A DNA stretch of 64,000 nucleotides, taken from NCBI GenBank assembly GCA_965208395.1, contig CBDBON010000003.1, forward strand, positions 1,178,001 to 1,242,000, in the 5' to 3' direction. Made by a program: the position numbers and the translations under genes. Shown in pieces: positions 7,806-17,944 of the stretch. Numbering within the stretch: position 1 is the first letter of the stretch; each line of letters starts with the position of its first letter. The notes below the pieces were generated by a model. It did no database searches. It was not told the DNA's origin and was given only the letters and a program-made list of their open reading frames with translations. Source of the stretch: CBDBON01 sp965208395. Its GTDB lineage: Bacteria; Chloroflexota; Dehalococcoidia; Lucifugimonadales; CBDBON01.

Positions 7806-8153
7806 CGTCTTCTCTTCGCTGATTCCCATCCCTCCAATTCTACGACCTGTGGCTGACTGCGCACCAGACAATGACGAGCGTCGACTGGCGACACAAGTGA
7901 AGCGACGACTGCGGGCAGGACTCTGGACCCGCCAGGGAAGCTTCGGGATGGACCATGTAGCTGTAGTCGAAGATGCCGCCGGGGAAGGCGTTGGAGAGAG
8001 GGGAGCTAACCCGAGGGAACGAAATGCGTGCGATTTCAGACTACAAGTACGCTCCACTCAGACGGAGCAGAGGGATGTCTCCTGTGTAGTCCAGAGACTC
8101 TATGCTCCTTCAACTCAACTCCTGGGGCTCTACTGGGTCAAGCGATGGACATC
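7806..8153. other. Intergenic stretch, nothing recognised
   Basis: Open frames on both strands have poor protein-like composition. I saw no terminator hairpin or repeat here. Confidence 0.35.
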
Positions 8154-11100
8154 TTAGCCGCTGGTCGAGCCTTCGCATAGAGGCAGACCGAGAGAGTCCA
8201 AGTCATGATATGTCAGCCCTTCCACGTTTCTCAGTCCATCCGGAACGCATCCACTGAACTGATTCTGTCCGAGAAACAGAACCTCAAGCTTGGACAGGTT
8301 GTCAAACTCTGGCGGTATCGATCCGCTCAACTGGTTGTCCGAGAGGTACAACTCCCTCAGGTTATTGAGGTTCCCCAGTTCGGACGGCATCTCACCGGTC
8401 AGTTGATTGTTCGAGAGGTCCAGCACTGTCAGTCGGACTAGGTCGCCCAGCTCAGGCGGTATCTCGCCGCTCAGATTCTTATGCGAAAGGTGCAACTCAA
8501 TGACACGCCCCCTATCATCGGTGACGACACCCTCCCATTCTTCTATCGGCCGATCGCTCAGCCAGCCGTATCTGTAGTTCCAGTTCCATCCGCCCATCGC
8601 GTTGTAAAGCGCGACCAGAGCAGCCCTATCTGAGGCGCAGAATGGTAGACCAAGTGTGTCGAAATCATCTTCCGATAGATGCCGCAACCCCTGAGGTATG
8701 CAGCCGGTCAACTGGTTCCCCGATATGCGGAGCGACACCAGTCGGGGAAGGTCTACCAGCCAAGAAGGTACTTCCCCGCCCAGATGGTTGTACGACAAGT
8801 CCAGCACTCTCAGGCCGGTCATGCCTCGCAGCTCAGACGGTATCTCCCCACTAAGCCGGTTCCCATCCAGTTCCAGCCAGCCCATGTTGGAGAGATTGCC
8901 TAGCTCGGGCGGTATCTTTCCGCTCAGCTGATTGTGCGACAGTTCCAGCAGCTTGAGGTGCGATAGTCCGCCCACCCAGAGCGGTATCGTCCCCGTGAAT
9001 TGGTTTTCTGAGAGGTATAGCCATTCGAGATCCGAAAGACTGGCGAGCCATGATGGCACCTCCCCACTGAACTGGTTCCCTGAGAGATCCAGAGATTCAA
9101 GGTTATGGAGGCTTCCCAATTCGGACGGAGTGTCCCCACTCAACTGATTTTCGCTTAACGTCAGCCACGTCAGGTTGATCAGACTACTCAACTCGGCCGG
9201 TATCTTCCCGCTCAACTGATTTTCGCTTAGCGTCAGCCACTTCAGGTTGGTCAGACTGCTCAGCTCGGCCGGAATCTCGCCGGTCAACTCGTTTCGACCC
9301 AGTACCAGCCCTTCCAAGCTAATGAGACCACTCAACTCGGCTGGTATCTTCCCGCTCAACTGGTTAGACCAGAGATTTAGGGATCGGAGACTAGAGAGAT
9401 TGCCCAGCTCAGGCGGAATCTCCCCGCTCAATTCGTTACTCGAGAGATCAAGCCCGCTCGACCACCAATCACTCCCTTCCTCCAAGCTCGACAGATTGCC
9501 CAGTTCAGGTGGTATCTCTCCACTCAGTCGGTTCCCAGAAAGAGTTAAGGCGCGAAGGTTGGATAGTCTACCCAGTTCAGGTGGTATCTCTCCGGCGAGT
9601 TCATTTTGCCGGAGGTTCAGCACCTCTAGAGTGGAGAGGTTCCCCAACTCCGGCGGTATCTCCCCGCTCAGCTGGTTCCCCGACAGGTGCATCTCCCTCA
9701 AGTTTGAGAGGTTCCCCAACTCCGGCGGTATCTCTCCGCTCACTCCGTAGAGGTTCAACTCCTTCAGATTGGAGAGATTACCCAACTCCGGTGGTATCTC
9801 CCCATTCACTCCGTGGAGGTTCAACTGCTCCAGATTAGAGAGCTTACCCAACTCCGGTGGTATCTCCCCGCTCACTCTGTGGAGGTTCAACTCCTTCAAC
9901 TTGGCGAGATTGCCCAGCTCAGGCGGTATTCCCCCACGCACATCTGATAGCCGAAGCCTCTCTAAGTTGGAAAGGTCGCCCAACTCAGGCGGTATCCCGC
10001 CTATCGGCTCGTACCCATCAACGGACAGCCAGAGCAGACTCGACAGGCTGCCCAGCTCGGGAGGGAGCTCTCCGGCTAGATAGTAGTCATCGAGATCCAG
10101 TACAACGACGCGTCCTTCCTCGTCAGTGGTGACACCATGCCACTCGTCCAATGGAGCGTCACCCAGCCAGTCATCGTTGTTTGGCCAGTCCGCTCCACCC
10201 ATAGCCTTGTAGAAGGCGACAAGCGCCGCCCTGTCAGTAGTGGGGGAACCGGCGGCGGCTGTTCTGATTGGAAATGCAGCTCCTCCGCATGATCGCAACT
10301 CCAGCGTACCTAGGTCCCCTGCTGGCACGTATAGCAATCCGTCAGGTATGCACCCGGTCAACTGGTTGCTTCCACCGAGCCACACTCTCTCCAGGTCGTC
10401 CAATCTGCCCAGTTCAATCGGTATCGCCCCCATCAAACGGTTGTCGGAGAGGTACAACCTCTGTAGCTTGGAGAGATCGCCCAGCTCCGACGGTATCTCT
10501 CCGGTCAGCCGGTTGCCTGAGAGGGACAAGTGCTGCAAGTTGGACAGACTGTCTAGGTTCGGCGGTATCCCTCCCGTAAGCTCGTTGTCAGATAGATAGA
10601 GGTACATCAAACCGCTTGTCTCTGGAGGCACTCCTATGATCTCCACGTCTGAGTACAACAGGTCGGGATCTTGAGGGCCTGAGAGGCTGATCAGTTCAGG
10701 CGGTATCGCCCCACTCAACCTGTTTCGCGATAGATCCAGCTCGTACAGCAGTGAGAGACTCCCAAACTCCGGCGGTATCTCTCCCGTCAATTGATTGTCC
10801 GATAGGTCCAAACGCCGCAGGCCCGAGAGGTTCCCCAGCTCCGGCGGTATACCTCCGCTCAGCATATTGTCCGAGAGCTTCAGCGTCTCCAAATGGGCCA
10901 AGGTGCCCAGCCAGGACGGTACCTCCCCTGTCAATCGGTTTCGCGATAGGTCCAACTCATCCAGTAGAGACAGCGTGCTGAGTCCAGAAGGTATCTCTCC
11001 CGTCAGCTGGTTTCTGGACAGGTCCAGCTTACTCAGCCAAGATGCGCCACTCAGTTGGGGAGGTATCTCACCGCTCAAACGGTTGTACGACAGATCCAGC

Positions 11101-13982
11101 CAAGACAGGTTGGATGAGCTGCCCAGTTCCGGCGGTATCTCACCACCGAGCTGGTTCCTCGACAGGTCCAGCCATTGCAGGTTGCATGAGATGCCCAGTT
11201 CACGTGGTATATCCCCAGTGAGTTGGTTGTCCGAGAGGTCCAGTAGTCCAAGGCTGGGAAGGGCGCACAGCTCCGACGGAATCTCCCCACTCAACCGATT
11301 GTCCGACAGGTTCAGGTCTGTAAGGTTGTAGAGTCTGCCCATCTCCGGCGGGATCTTCCCACTCAACCGATTTCTTTGGAGTCTCAGATTGCCCAGGTTG
11401 TAGAGTCTGCCAATCTCTGGCGGGATGATCGTCAACAGGTTGTGATCGAGGTACAGCCACTTTAGGTTCTCGAGGTTGCCGATCTGATGCGGTATCGCCC
11501 CACTCAAGCGGTTCTCCGAGAGACTCACCCAATTCAACTCTACGAGATTGCCTATCTCGGGCGGGATCTCCCCATCTAACTGGTTATGGCTGAGATCCAA
11601 CCATTCAAGATTGGAGAGGCTACCCAACTGGGACGGTATATTGCCAATCAAAGAGTTTCTACCTAGGAACAATCTCAGGACGCGCCCGCTGCCGTCAGTT
11701 TGTACACCGGCCCATTCTCTGAGCGGCGAGTCGCTCAGCCAGTTCACGTTCCTCTCCCAACTCAATCCGCCCATGGCATCGTAGAGCGTGATAAGCACCG
11801 CCCTATCGGAGTGAGGTGTACCCGTGGGCGTCTGGGAAGGAACAGCGGTCTGGCAGAACGGAAGGCCGAGTGTGCCGAGATCACCTCCGGGCAGTATCTG
11901 CAATTTCTCGGGAATGCAGCCGCTCAACCGGCCGCTCCCTCCGACCCACAGTCTTTCCATCCTGGGTAGGTCGGCCAGCTGTGGCGGAATGTCGCCTGCA
12001 AGGCTGTTATCGCGAAGGTCCAGAAGAGTGACCCGTCCGGCGTCATCGGTGGTGACCCCGTACCATTCGCCCAATGGAGCATCGCTCAGCCAGTTGTCTC
12101 TATGTCGCCAGTTTGCACCGTCCATGGTGTCGTACAACGTGGTTAGGACCGCCCTATCGGATGCTGGCGTACTGGTAGGTCCCTGAGCCGGGTCTGCACC
12201 TCCACAGAACACTAGACCGAGCGCGCTAAGGTCGCCTGCGGGTACATCCCCCAGCCCATCGGGGATGCACCCGGTAAGTCGGTTGCTCCCTCCCGTTCGC
12301 AGCCTCTCGAGGTTGTCGAGGTTCCCCAGTTCCGGTGGTACATCGCCGACCAGTTGGTTTCCAGAGAGGTAGAGCCAGAGCAGGTTGCTGAGAGCACCCA
12401 GCTCGGGCGGTATGGATCCGCTCAACAGGTTTCCATCAAGCTGGAGCCACCGCAGATTTGTAAGGCTGCCCAGTCCCGGCGGTATCTTGCCGCCTAGCTG
12501 GTTCTGCGAGAGGAACAGCCCCTCCAACTGCGAGAGACCGGCCAGGGCGGACGGTATCTGCCCGCTCAGCTTGTTCCGGCGGAGGTCCAGATGCCGAAGG
12601 TCCATGGCGTTGGCCAACTCGGAAGGTATCTCTCCACTCAATTCATTATCTGAGAGATCCAGATAGTTCAGGTTGTAGCTGGCCAGTTCTGACGGGATCT
12701 CCCCAGTCAACCTGTTCCTCGAGAGATCCACCGCTCCCGGATACATCAGTTCAGTTGGGATGGCTCCGCTCAGCTGGTTCCCCGAGAGATCGAGCGAGTC
12801 CAGGAAGAGACTGCCAAGCTCAGGGGGAATTGCACCAGTCAACCTGTTTCTTGAGAGGTCCAGCCATTGGAGTTCGACCAGGCTGCCCAACCCCTCGCTG
12901 GGCGTGACGCTCAAACCAGGAGGAATCTCACCGCTCAACCTGTTTCCCGAGAGATCCAGCCACACCAAACGGGAGAGCTCCCCAAGCGTCCCCGGTATCT
13001 CTCCCTCCAACTCGTTTCCCTGGAGCCGCAGACTCTCTAGGTTGGAAAGCTCGCCTAGCTCGGACGGTATGGGCCCGGTCAACCGGTTATCAGCGAGATA
13101 GAGCCCTACGAGGTCGGAGAGGCTGGCCAGTTCTATGGGTATCTCCCCGGTCAACCGGTTTCCCCAAAGATGCATCACCCTAAGATTCGATAGATTCCCC
13201 AACTCCGAGGGTATCTCCCCACCCAGTTGGTTTCTGCCGAGGTGAAGCATAGCAAGATTGGACAGGCTCCCCAGTTCAGGAGGTATGCGTCCCGTCAACT
13301 GGTTTCCCCAGAGCTGCAGCTTCTGCAGGCTGGACAGGCGTGCCAATTCCTCGGTTATCTCCCCCCTTAGCCGATTGTTGGATAGGTCGATTGCGATGAC
13401 GCGGCCTTCATCATCGGTGGTGACACCATACCAATCGTCCAGTGGCAGATCGCTCAGCCAGTTGGTCTTGATCAGCCAATTCACTCCGTCAGTGGCCTTG
13501 TAGAGTGCCGAAAGTGCCGCACGGTCTGAGGCTATGGGTCTCGTCGGTGTGGGTGTGGGGAGTGGGGTAGCAGTTGGCGTGGGCGTCGATGTGGATTCGG
13601 GGAGCGGGGTAGCAGTTGGCGTAGGCGTCGCTGTGGGTGTGGGGAGTGGCGTGGTAGTTGGCGTGGGCGTCACCGTGGGTGTGGGGAGTGGTGTCGCAGT
13701 TGCCACTACTACAGTCGCCCGCTTCGGTATCGGCGTCGCGGTCGTGATCGGGGGTTGGGTGGATTGCTGGGTTGGAGTGACGGAGGGCACAGGCGAGGCC
13801 GCAGATTTCCCGGTCAGATTCCTAGTGGACGTGGCGGTGGGACCCGTTTCAGCATCCGATTCATGTCCTGGCTGGCGTTCCAAGACGCAGGCTGAGAACA
13901 GGGTGGTAACCGCCGCGCATAGCAGGATGGCTCCCGCGACCCGTCGAGGGCTTCCAACTGTGGGATCGCTGCCCCTTGTCAT
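8154..13982 (-). CDS. Giant leucine-rich-repeat lipoprotein
   Basis: About 1942 residues, exported and lipid-anchored: the signal peptide ends TTLFSAC, followed by a ~100-residue Pro/Thr linker. The rest is plant-type LRR (consensus LxxLxLxxNxLxGxIPxELG, 24 residues) arranged in five blocks. Each block opens with a cap such as DRAALSALYKATDGVNW and NWLSDLPLDDWYGVTTD, at roughly residues 155, 610, 730, 1250 and 1785. Some blocks close with a GCIPDGL..C cap. The LRR arc gives a large binding surface, and adhesion or recognition outside the cell is the usual inference. I chose ATG 13982; an in-frame GTG at 13997 would add five residues. The PQQ-repeat lipoprotein gene lies 44-60 bp upstream and is probably co-transcribed. 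Confidence 0.9.
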   Translation of the reverse strand: MTRGSDPTVGSPRRVAGAILLCAAVTTLFSACVLERQPGHESDAETGPTATSTRNLTGKSAASPVPSVTPTQQSTQPPITTATPIPKRATVVVATATPLPTPTVTPTPTTTPLPTPTATPTPTATPLPESTSTPTPTATPLPTPTPTRPIASDRAALSALYKATDGVNWLIKTNWLSDLPLDDWYGVTTDDEGRVIAIDLSNNRLRGEITEELARLSSLQKLQLWGNQLTGRIPPELGSLSNLAMLHLGRNQLGGEIPSELGNLSNLRVMHLWGNRLTGEIPIELASLSDLVGLYLADNRLTGPIPSELGELSNLESLRLQGNELEGEIPGTLGELSRLVWLDLSGNRLSGEIPPGLSVTPSEGLGSLVELQWLDLSRNRLTGAIPPELGSLFLDSLDLSGNQLSGAIPTELMYPGAVDLSRNRLTGEIPSELASYNLNYLDLSDNELSGEIPSELANAMDLRHLDLRRNKLSGQIPSALAGLSQLEGLFLSQNQLGGKIPPGLGSLTNLRWLQLDGNLLSGSIPPELGALSNLLWLYLSGNQLVGDVPPELGNLDNLERLRTGGSNRLTGCIPDGLGDVPAGDLSALGLVFCGGADPAQGPTSTPASDRAVLTTLYDTMDGANWRHRDNWLSDAPLGEWYGVTTDDAGRVTLLDLRDNSLAGDIPPQLADLPRMERLWVGGSGRLSGCIPEKLQILPGGDLGTLGLPFCQTAVPSQTPTGTPHSDRAVLITLYDAMGGLSWERNVNWLSDSPLREWAGVQTDGSGRVLRLFLGRNSLIGNIPSQLGSLSNLEWLDLSHNQLDGEIPPEIGNLVELNWVSLSENRLSGAIPHQIGNLENLKWLYLDHNLLTIIPPEIGRLYNLGNLRLQRNRLSGKIPPEMGRLYNLTDLNLSDNRLSGEIPSELCALPSLGLLDLSDNQLTGDIPRELGISCNLQWLDLSRNQLGGEIPPELGSSSNLSWLDLSYNRLSGEIPPQLSGASWLSKLDLSRNQLTGEIPSGLSTLSLLDELDLSRNRLTGEVPSWLGTLAHLETLKLSDNMLSGGIPPELGNLSGLRRLDLSDNQLTGEIPPEFGSLSLLYELDLSRNRLSGAIPPELISLSGPQDPDLLYSDVEIIGVPPETSGLMYLYLSDNELTGGIPPNLDSLSNLQHLSLSGNRLTGEIPSELGDLSKLQRLYLSDNRLMGAIPIELGRLDDLERVWLGGSNQLTGCIPDGLLYVPAGDLGTLELRSCGGAAFPIRTAAAGSPTTDRAALVAFYKAMGGADWPNNDDWLGDAPLDEWHGVTTDEEGRVVVLDLDDYYLAGELPPELGSLSSLLWLSVDGYEPIGGIPPELGDLSNLERLRLSDVRGGIPPELGNLAKLKELNLHRVSGEIPPELGKLSNLEQLNLHGVNGEIPPELGNLSNLKELNLYGVSGEIPPELGNLSNLREMHLSGNQLSGEIPPELGNLSTLEVLNLRQNELAGEIPPELGRLSNLRALTLSGNRLSGEIPPELGNLSSLEEGSDWWSSGLDLSSNELSGEIPPELGNLSSLRSLNLWSNQLSGKIPAELSGLISLEGLVLGRNELTGEIPAELSSLTNLKWLTLSENQLSGKIPAELSSLINLTWLTLSENQLSGDTPSELGSLHNLESLDLSGNQFSGEVPSWLASLSDLEWLYLSENQFTGTIPLWVGGLSHLKLLELSHNQLSGKIPPELGNLSNMGWLELDGNRLSGEIPSELRGMTGLRVLDLSYNHLGGEVPSWLVDLPRLVSLRISGNQLTGCIPQGLRHLSEDDFDTLGLPFCASDRAALVALYNAMGGWNWNYRYGWLSDRPIEEWEGVVTDDRGRVIELHLSHKNLSGEIPPELGDLVRLTVLDLSNNQLTGEMPSELGNLNNLRELYLSDNQLSGSIPPEFDNLSKLEVLFLGQNQFSGCVPDGLRNVEGLTYHDLDSLGLPLCEGSTSG

Positions 13983-14041
13983 GTGAAGCTGTGGCACGAG
14001 CAGTATCGCCGCACTTTCCCTCAGAGATTTCGCACAGTGGT

Positions 14042-15901
14042 CTAATAGCGGGTTCGAATGGAGAGGACTAGATACCTATTGTTATAGATGGTGCGTCCGT
14101 ACAAGACGCCATCAGCGGCGATCAGCGGACCGCAAGTATCACCGTAGCCGGCTTGCCAGTCCAAGTTGCCTGTCAAGCCGTCTAGTGAAACCAATCTGTT
14201 GTAGGATGGGACAAAGACGCTTCCGTTGGACGCCGTTGGCTGCTTTACCGCTTCGCCAGGCTTGTACAGCCATTCGAGACTACCCGTTGTGGCATCAAGG
14301 GCATACACCGAAAGATACTCTCGCTCCCTCGGATCATAGACGCGGAAGTAAACGCTCCCGTCGGCTAACATCGGAGTGCCGGAAGCTCTGCCCTCGGGCC
14401 AATATTCCCAGTTTGTCGTTCCGGTCCCTAGGTCGATTGAACGGAGGGAACCCCATCCAGAGACTATGTAAGCGTTTCCGTCGGCAACCAGTGGCGTGTC
14501 GTATGACCCACCACTCGCGTCGTATTGCCGAATCAACTCGCCGGATCTCGGCTCGATGGCATAGAGGTAATCGTCTACAGTGGGGTATGTATACGTGCCA
14601 AAGTAGATGTTGTCGTCGGACACCACAGGAATTGTGCTGATCCACTTGTCCACCCGGTACTCCCAGTTCGGGACGCCCGTCGATGCGTCCAGCGAAAGCA
14701 GAGTGCCGTACTCTGCACGGCCATCGACCCAATGATTCACAGTAAGGTAAACGCTTCCGCCGTAGACCTCAGTTGGGCTTCTTACCTGCCCGTCCACCAG
14801 TTGCTGCCAATTCAACGTGCCCGTCGATGAGTCCAGGGAGCGAACGTAGTTGCCCCCTGTCTCCTCATCTCGTGCAAGCAAGTAGATATTCCCATCGGCC
14901 ACAACCGGCTGAGACATCCAGCTATCCTCATCTCTCTGCCAAAGCACCTCCCCGCTCGACCTGGAAATCGCGTAGAGTCTCCTGCTAAATGCCACATAGA
15001 CTGCCTCCCCATCCACTACAACCGAATCACCACAACTCATGCCAAGTGCATCGGTTGAGGTAGCCCATATCAATGCCCCCGGCTGATTCCCCGCCGCTGC
15101 CAACGGTGTCTTCGTCTGAGCGAATGAGTGCCTTCTGTCGGAGTCCCTCCAAAGCCAGGAGGCGTCAGCATGAACTGTGACTTCAGTTTCAAATCCGAGC
15201 ACGGCAAGTACTACCACGTGTCCAGTTACCGATTCCAAGCCGTCGAATGAACCAAGGTTGCAGATGGTCTCTTCGCAAGTTCCACGAGTCGAGCGTGCCA
15301 TCACGAACCTGCTCGGTTCCTTCACTTCAAAAGTCACGGTGACGCCGGAGGCGGGTTCCTGTCCTTGATTAGTGACGGTAAAGTCAATTCTCAGTTCCTC
15401 TCCGCCACTGACCGGAACGCTGGGTGGATTGAGGACAACTGACAAGTAGGCATCTGGAAGCGACGTGGCCGTGGGGATAGGCGACGGTGTGGCCGTGGGG
15501 ATAGGCGACGGTGTGGCCGTGGGGATAGGCGACGGTGTAGCCGTGGGGGTGGGCGACGGTGTGGCCGTGAGGGTAGGCGACGGTGTGGCCGTGAGGGTAG
15601 GCGACGGTGTGGCCGTGAGGGTATGCGACGGTGTGGCCGTGAGGGTAGGCGACGGTGTGGCCGTGAGGGTAGGCGACGGTGTGTTTGTGGGGATCGTCGA
15701 CGGAGTAACGGGTGGTATGGTGGGTGTCGGCCACTTAGCCGTCGGTGTCAGTAACGGTGTCTCGGTAGCTGGCGACGGAGATAGCGATGTGATGGTCCGT
15801 ACAGGTCCGGCGGCGACTCGCTCTTCAGGGGGCGACGTTGACTCCACGCAGGCCACCATCAGTGGTAACAGCAGAGCAATGAGAAAGTTGCAGTACTTCA
15901 T
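14042..15901 (-). CDS. Lipoprotein with CARDB-like domain and PQQ-type beta-propeller
   Basis: A 619-residue lipoprotein with lipobox LMVAC. A Thr/Pro linker of 8-residue units (SPTLTATP) spans roughly residues 60-150. A CARDB/DUF11-like beta-sandwich follows (about 155-250: DFTVTNQGQEPASGVTVTFE). A PQQ-repeat propeller fills about 270-615, with repeated blades such as LYAISRSSGEVLW, LDSSTGTLNW and LDASTGVPNWEY. The repeats look like the BamB or dehydrogenase-type structural propeller rather than a quinoprotein enzyme, because I see no cofactor ligand set. The start is ATG 15901. Its neighbour downstream is the giant LRR lipoprotein, suggesting a joint surface role. Confidence 0.85.
   Translation of the reverse strand: MKYCNFLIALLLPLMVACVESTSPPEERVAAGPVRTITSLSPSPATETPLLTPTAKWPTPTIPPVTPSTIPTNTPSPTLTATPSPTLTATPSHTLTATPSPTLTATPSPTLTATPSPTPTATPSPIPTATPSPIPTATPSPIPTATSLPDAYLSVVLNPPSVPVSGGEELRIDFTVTNQGQEPASGVTVTFEVKEPSRFVMARSTRGTCEETICNLGSFDGLESVTGHVVVLAVLGFETEVTVHADASWLWRDSDRRHSFAQTKTPLAAAGNQPGALIWATSTDALGMSCGDSVVVDGEAVYVAFSRRLYAISRSSGEVLWQRDEDSWMSQPVVADGNIYLLARDEETGGNYVRSLDSSTGTLNWQQLVDGQVRSPTEVYGGSVYLTVNHWVDGRAEYGTLLSLDASTGVPNWEYRVDKWISTIPVVSDDNIYFGTYTYPTVDDYLYAIEPRSGELIRQYDASGGSYDTPLVADGNAYIVSGWGSLRSIDLGTGTTNWEYWPEGRASGTPMLADGSVYFRVYDPREREYLSVYALDATTGSLEWLYKPGEAVKQPTASNGSVFVPSYNRLVSLDGLTGNLDWQAGYGDTCGPLIAADGVLYGRTIYNNRYLVLSIRTRY
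15465..15690. repeat. 24-bp tandem repeat encoding the SPTLTATP linker
   Basis: Nine to ten tandem 24-bp units (GGCGACGGTGTGGCCGTG plus six bases). They differ mainly in whether the unit ends GGGATA, GAGGGTA or GGGGTG. The repeat lies inside the PQQ-repeat lipoprotein gene and codes for the Thr/Pro spacer. Copy number is likely to vary between strains by slippage. Confidence 0.85.
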
Positions 15902-15909
15902 TCGCCTGA

Positions 15910-16254
15910 CTAGCCCAAGCTCCGGACACTCACCGCAAGATCCTCACAGTACCCAAGGGCACAGCCGCAAGTTCCAGTGCCTGGGACTTGGTGAGCACAC
16001 TCATGGCCTCCCCTGCTGACGGTCGTTGGGATGTAGAGCGATTCAGGCCCTAGTCGCCCATCGTCATCGCTAGTCCCAACCTCGATGCTGTCCGAGTAGT
16101 CTGTCTCGACATGCCTGACCATCTCGTCAAGCTCCTGTTCTCAGGGGTGAATCTCGTCGGGATGGGGCGGGGTCCCCCTGTACCACTGGTAGTTGAACAC
16201 CCGTTCCCGCTCCACCTCCACGTCGTCTACGCCGAGCGGAACCTCCAGTCGCAT
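15910..16254 (-). pseudogene. Small gene with in-frame stop, unknown family
   Basis: From ATG 16254 on the minus strand the frame reads MRLEVPLGVDDVEVERERVF, NYQWYRGTPPHPDEIHP, then TGA (16141-16143). It resumes in the same frame as EQELDEMVRHVETDYSDSIE. Both parts look like one acidic small protein interrupted by a single stop. Toward 15910 the text becomes less protein-like, and a separate 24-codon frame (ATG 16004, MSVLTKSQALELAAV) overlaps it. It sits between the binding-protein gene and the PQQ lipoprotein gene. I do not recognise the family. Confidence 0.4.
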
Positions 16255-16278
16255 CGGTCGTCCGCCCACGATCCAACA

Positions 16279-17463
16279 TTATGGAAGAGGTCCAGGGGTA
16301 GGAGCAGGTCCCAGAACGCGGTAGCCCAGATTCTCCTCAGTCCGCTCTGCGGTAGGCAGGACCTCGACTACGACATTAAACAGTCCCACCACGTCTCCGT
16401 TTTCGTCGAAACTGTAGTTATCGCCGATGGCCCCGCTCCAGGTAAGGTCATACAGACAGTCCCGGAAGCCGTCGGCGTCCTGGTCATCCCCGGTCTGCTT
16501 CAGGCACTCGGCGGCGATGTAGACGTCGTCATAGGCGGAACCCTGAAACCAGGGCAGTGTCGCGACGACACCGTACCGAGCTTTGAAACTCGCCAGGAAG
16601 TCCTTGCCGGCGGTGGTAATCAGATCGGGGTTGGGTATGACGGCCTTCAGGCCAGTAGCGGCGTCCCCGGCGATGTTAAGGGCCTCAGGCGCCGTGGGCA
16701 CGATTTCGGAGTAGATTGGACCGTCATAGCCTAGTTCACGGGCCTGTTTGATGATGGTTCCCCCGGAGGCCTCTCCCTGGGCGGCCAGGAGTAGCGCGTC
16801 AGGATCCTTGTCGAGCAGCTTGGTCAGTTGGCTGCGGAAGTCGATAACGTCGGAAGAGTAGCTTTCCGTCCCTACTACGGCGCCCCCCAGTGCCTCGAAC
16901 TGTGCGACGGCGGTGCGGCGGGCACCCTCCGCGTAGTCGGTGGACTCGGTGATTGTGGCGATGCTGCGGACTCCATCGACCCAGAGAGTGTTGCCAATGT
17001 CGATACCGAGTTGAAGGTCGTTGATGGCGGTGCGGAAGATGTAGTCTCCGGAGGCGGCTATATCGGGACTGGTGGCCGACGCGGAAAAGAGGATGACACC
17101 TTCCTTCTCGGCCAGAGGCGCCGCACCGAGCATCGCTCCACTGCACGTGGCGCCGAGGATGATCTTGACGCCGTCCACGTCTGTCAGCTTGTTATAGGCG
17201 GTAATGGCGTCCTGTGCAGCGCACTTGGAGTCCTCTACGATGAGCTCCAGCATCCGGCCGTTGATACCGCCGGCGGCATTGATCTCCTCCACCGCAAGGA
17301 GCTTGGCCTGAAGCAGCGGATTGCCGTAAGACTCGGCCACTCCTGTAAGCGCGTCCATCGCGCCAATCACGTAGGGCTCGTCCGACTCTCCCTCTGTACA
17401 GCCGAACGCCAAGAGCAGCGGCAGACCTAGCAATACAAGTGGTTTCCAGAGCGTGGACCCCAT
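16279..17463 (-). CDS. ABC transporter substrate-binding lipoprotein, branched-chain amino acid type
   Basis: A 394-residue exported solute-binding lipoprotein (lipobox LLAFGC) of the Leu/Ile/Val-binding Peripla_BP_6 type I fold. Family marks are YVIGAMDALTGVAESYG, LAVEEINAAGGINGRMLEL, 'AYNKLTDVDGVKIILGATCSG', SASATSPDIA and 'AYDDVYIAAECLKQTG'. It would capture an amino acid or related small molecule outside the membrane for an ABC permease. No permease or ATPase genes are next to it, so it works with subunits encoded elsewhere or as a sensor partner. ATG 17463 has GGAGGGG six bases upstream. Repeat copy C lies directly upstream. Confidence 0.9.
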   Translation of the reverse strand: MGSTLWKPLVLLGLPLLLAFGCTEGESDEPYVIGAMDALTGVAESYGNPLLQAKLLAVEEINAAGGINGRMLELIVEDSKCAAQDAITAYNKLTDVDGVKIILGATCSGAMLGAAPLAEKEGVILFSASATSPDIAASGDYIFRTAINDLQLGIDIGNTLWVDGVRSIATITESTDYAEGARRTAVAQFEALGGAVVGTESYSSDVIDFRSQLTKLLDKDPDALLLAAQGEASGGTIIKQARELGYDGPIYSEIVPTAPEALNIAGDAATGLKAVIPNPDLITTAGKDFLASFKARYGVVATLPWFQGSAYDDVYIAAECLKQTGDDQDADGFRDCLYDLTWSGAIGDNYSFDENGDVVGLFNVVVEVLPTAERTEENLGYRVLGPAPTPGPLP

Positions 17464-17576
17464 CGCACCCCTCCACTTATTGATGACTTCGCGGTTGGGC
17501 TTTGCACACTCCTCTCATTGTCATTGCTCTCATGAGATGATGGAATCTGAAGGAGATTGCCACCAAACCATCAGAG

Positions 17577-17944
17577 AGACTAACAGGTCTTCGGTAAAGT
17601 GGGTGTGGAGGTTCCAGCATATTCTATAAAGATTCGATAACACCTATGCCCGATTAGGCCGGAGGCTGGACCCGTCCCGCAATATCAGGCCGATGGATGC
17701 GCTGAGAAAACGGAGGGCGCGAAGAACCTGTGCCGCTGGACCCCACAGGAGCAGGATGTGAGAGATGCCCCGCACGCGGCAGCTTCCGCCTGTGTCTCGT
17801 GGCTTGGCGACTGTGCCTGCCTGTAGCTGGATTCACAAGGTCGGCCAACTTATGATGTGCGCTATAGGCCTACAGCCTGTCCGGCCCATCTCGACGACGG
17901 TTCTGTCTATCGTTGTGCCAGGAGCCTCAACGCCTGATGTTCAC
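17577..17944 (-). repeat. Dispersed intergenic repeat, copy C (full length)
   Basis: The reverse complement aligns over its whole length with 5007-5354: it begins GTGAACATCAGGCGTTGAG, contains CACAACGATAGA, CAGCTACAGGC, AGCGGCACAGG, CGGCCTGATATTGCGGGAC and TCTTTATAGA, and ends CTGTTAGTCT. It lies 113 bp upstream of the binding-protein start and points the same way. Its left end overlaps the tail of a histidine-phosphatase remnant, so that flank differs from copy B. Confidence 0.75.

Noticed and set aside
9247..9750. Several plus-strand frames running opposite the LRR gene
   Set aside because: Repetitive antisense shadows of the 24-residue LRR; composition follows the complement of the repeat.
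13534..13986. Plus-strand Gly/Val-rich protein opposite the LRR linker
   Set aside because: It is the complement of the Pro/Thr-rich linker of the LRR lipoprotein and has no ribosome site.
15465..15690. CRISPR-like array because of regular repeats
   Set aside because: The units are contiguous 24-bp coding repeats with no spacers, encoding the SPTLTATP stalk.
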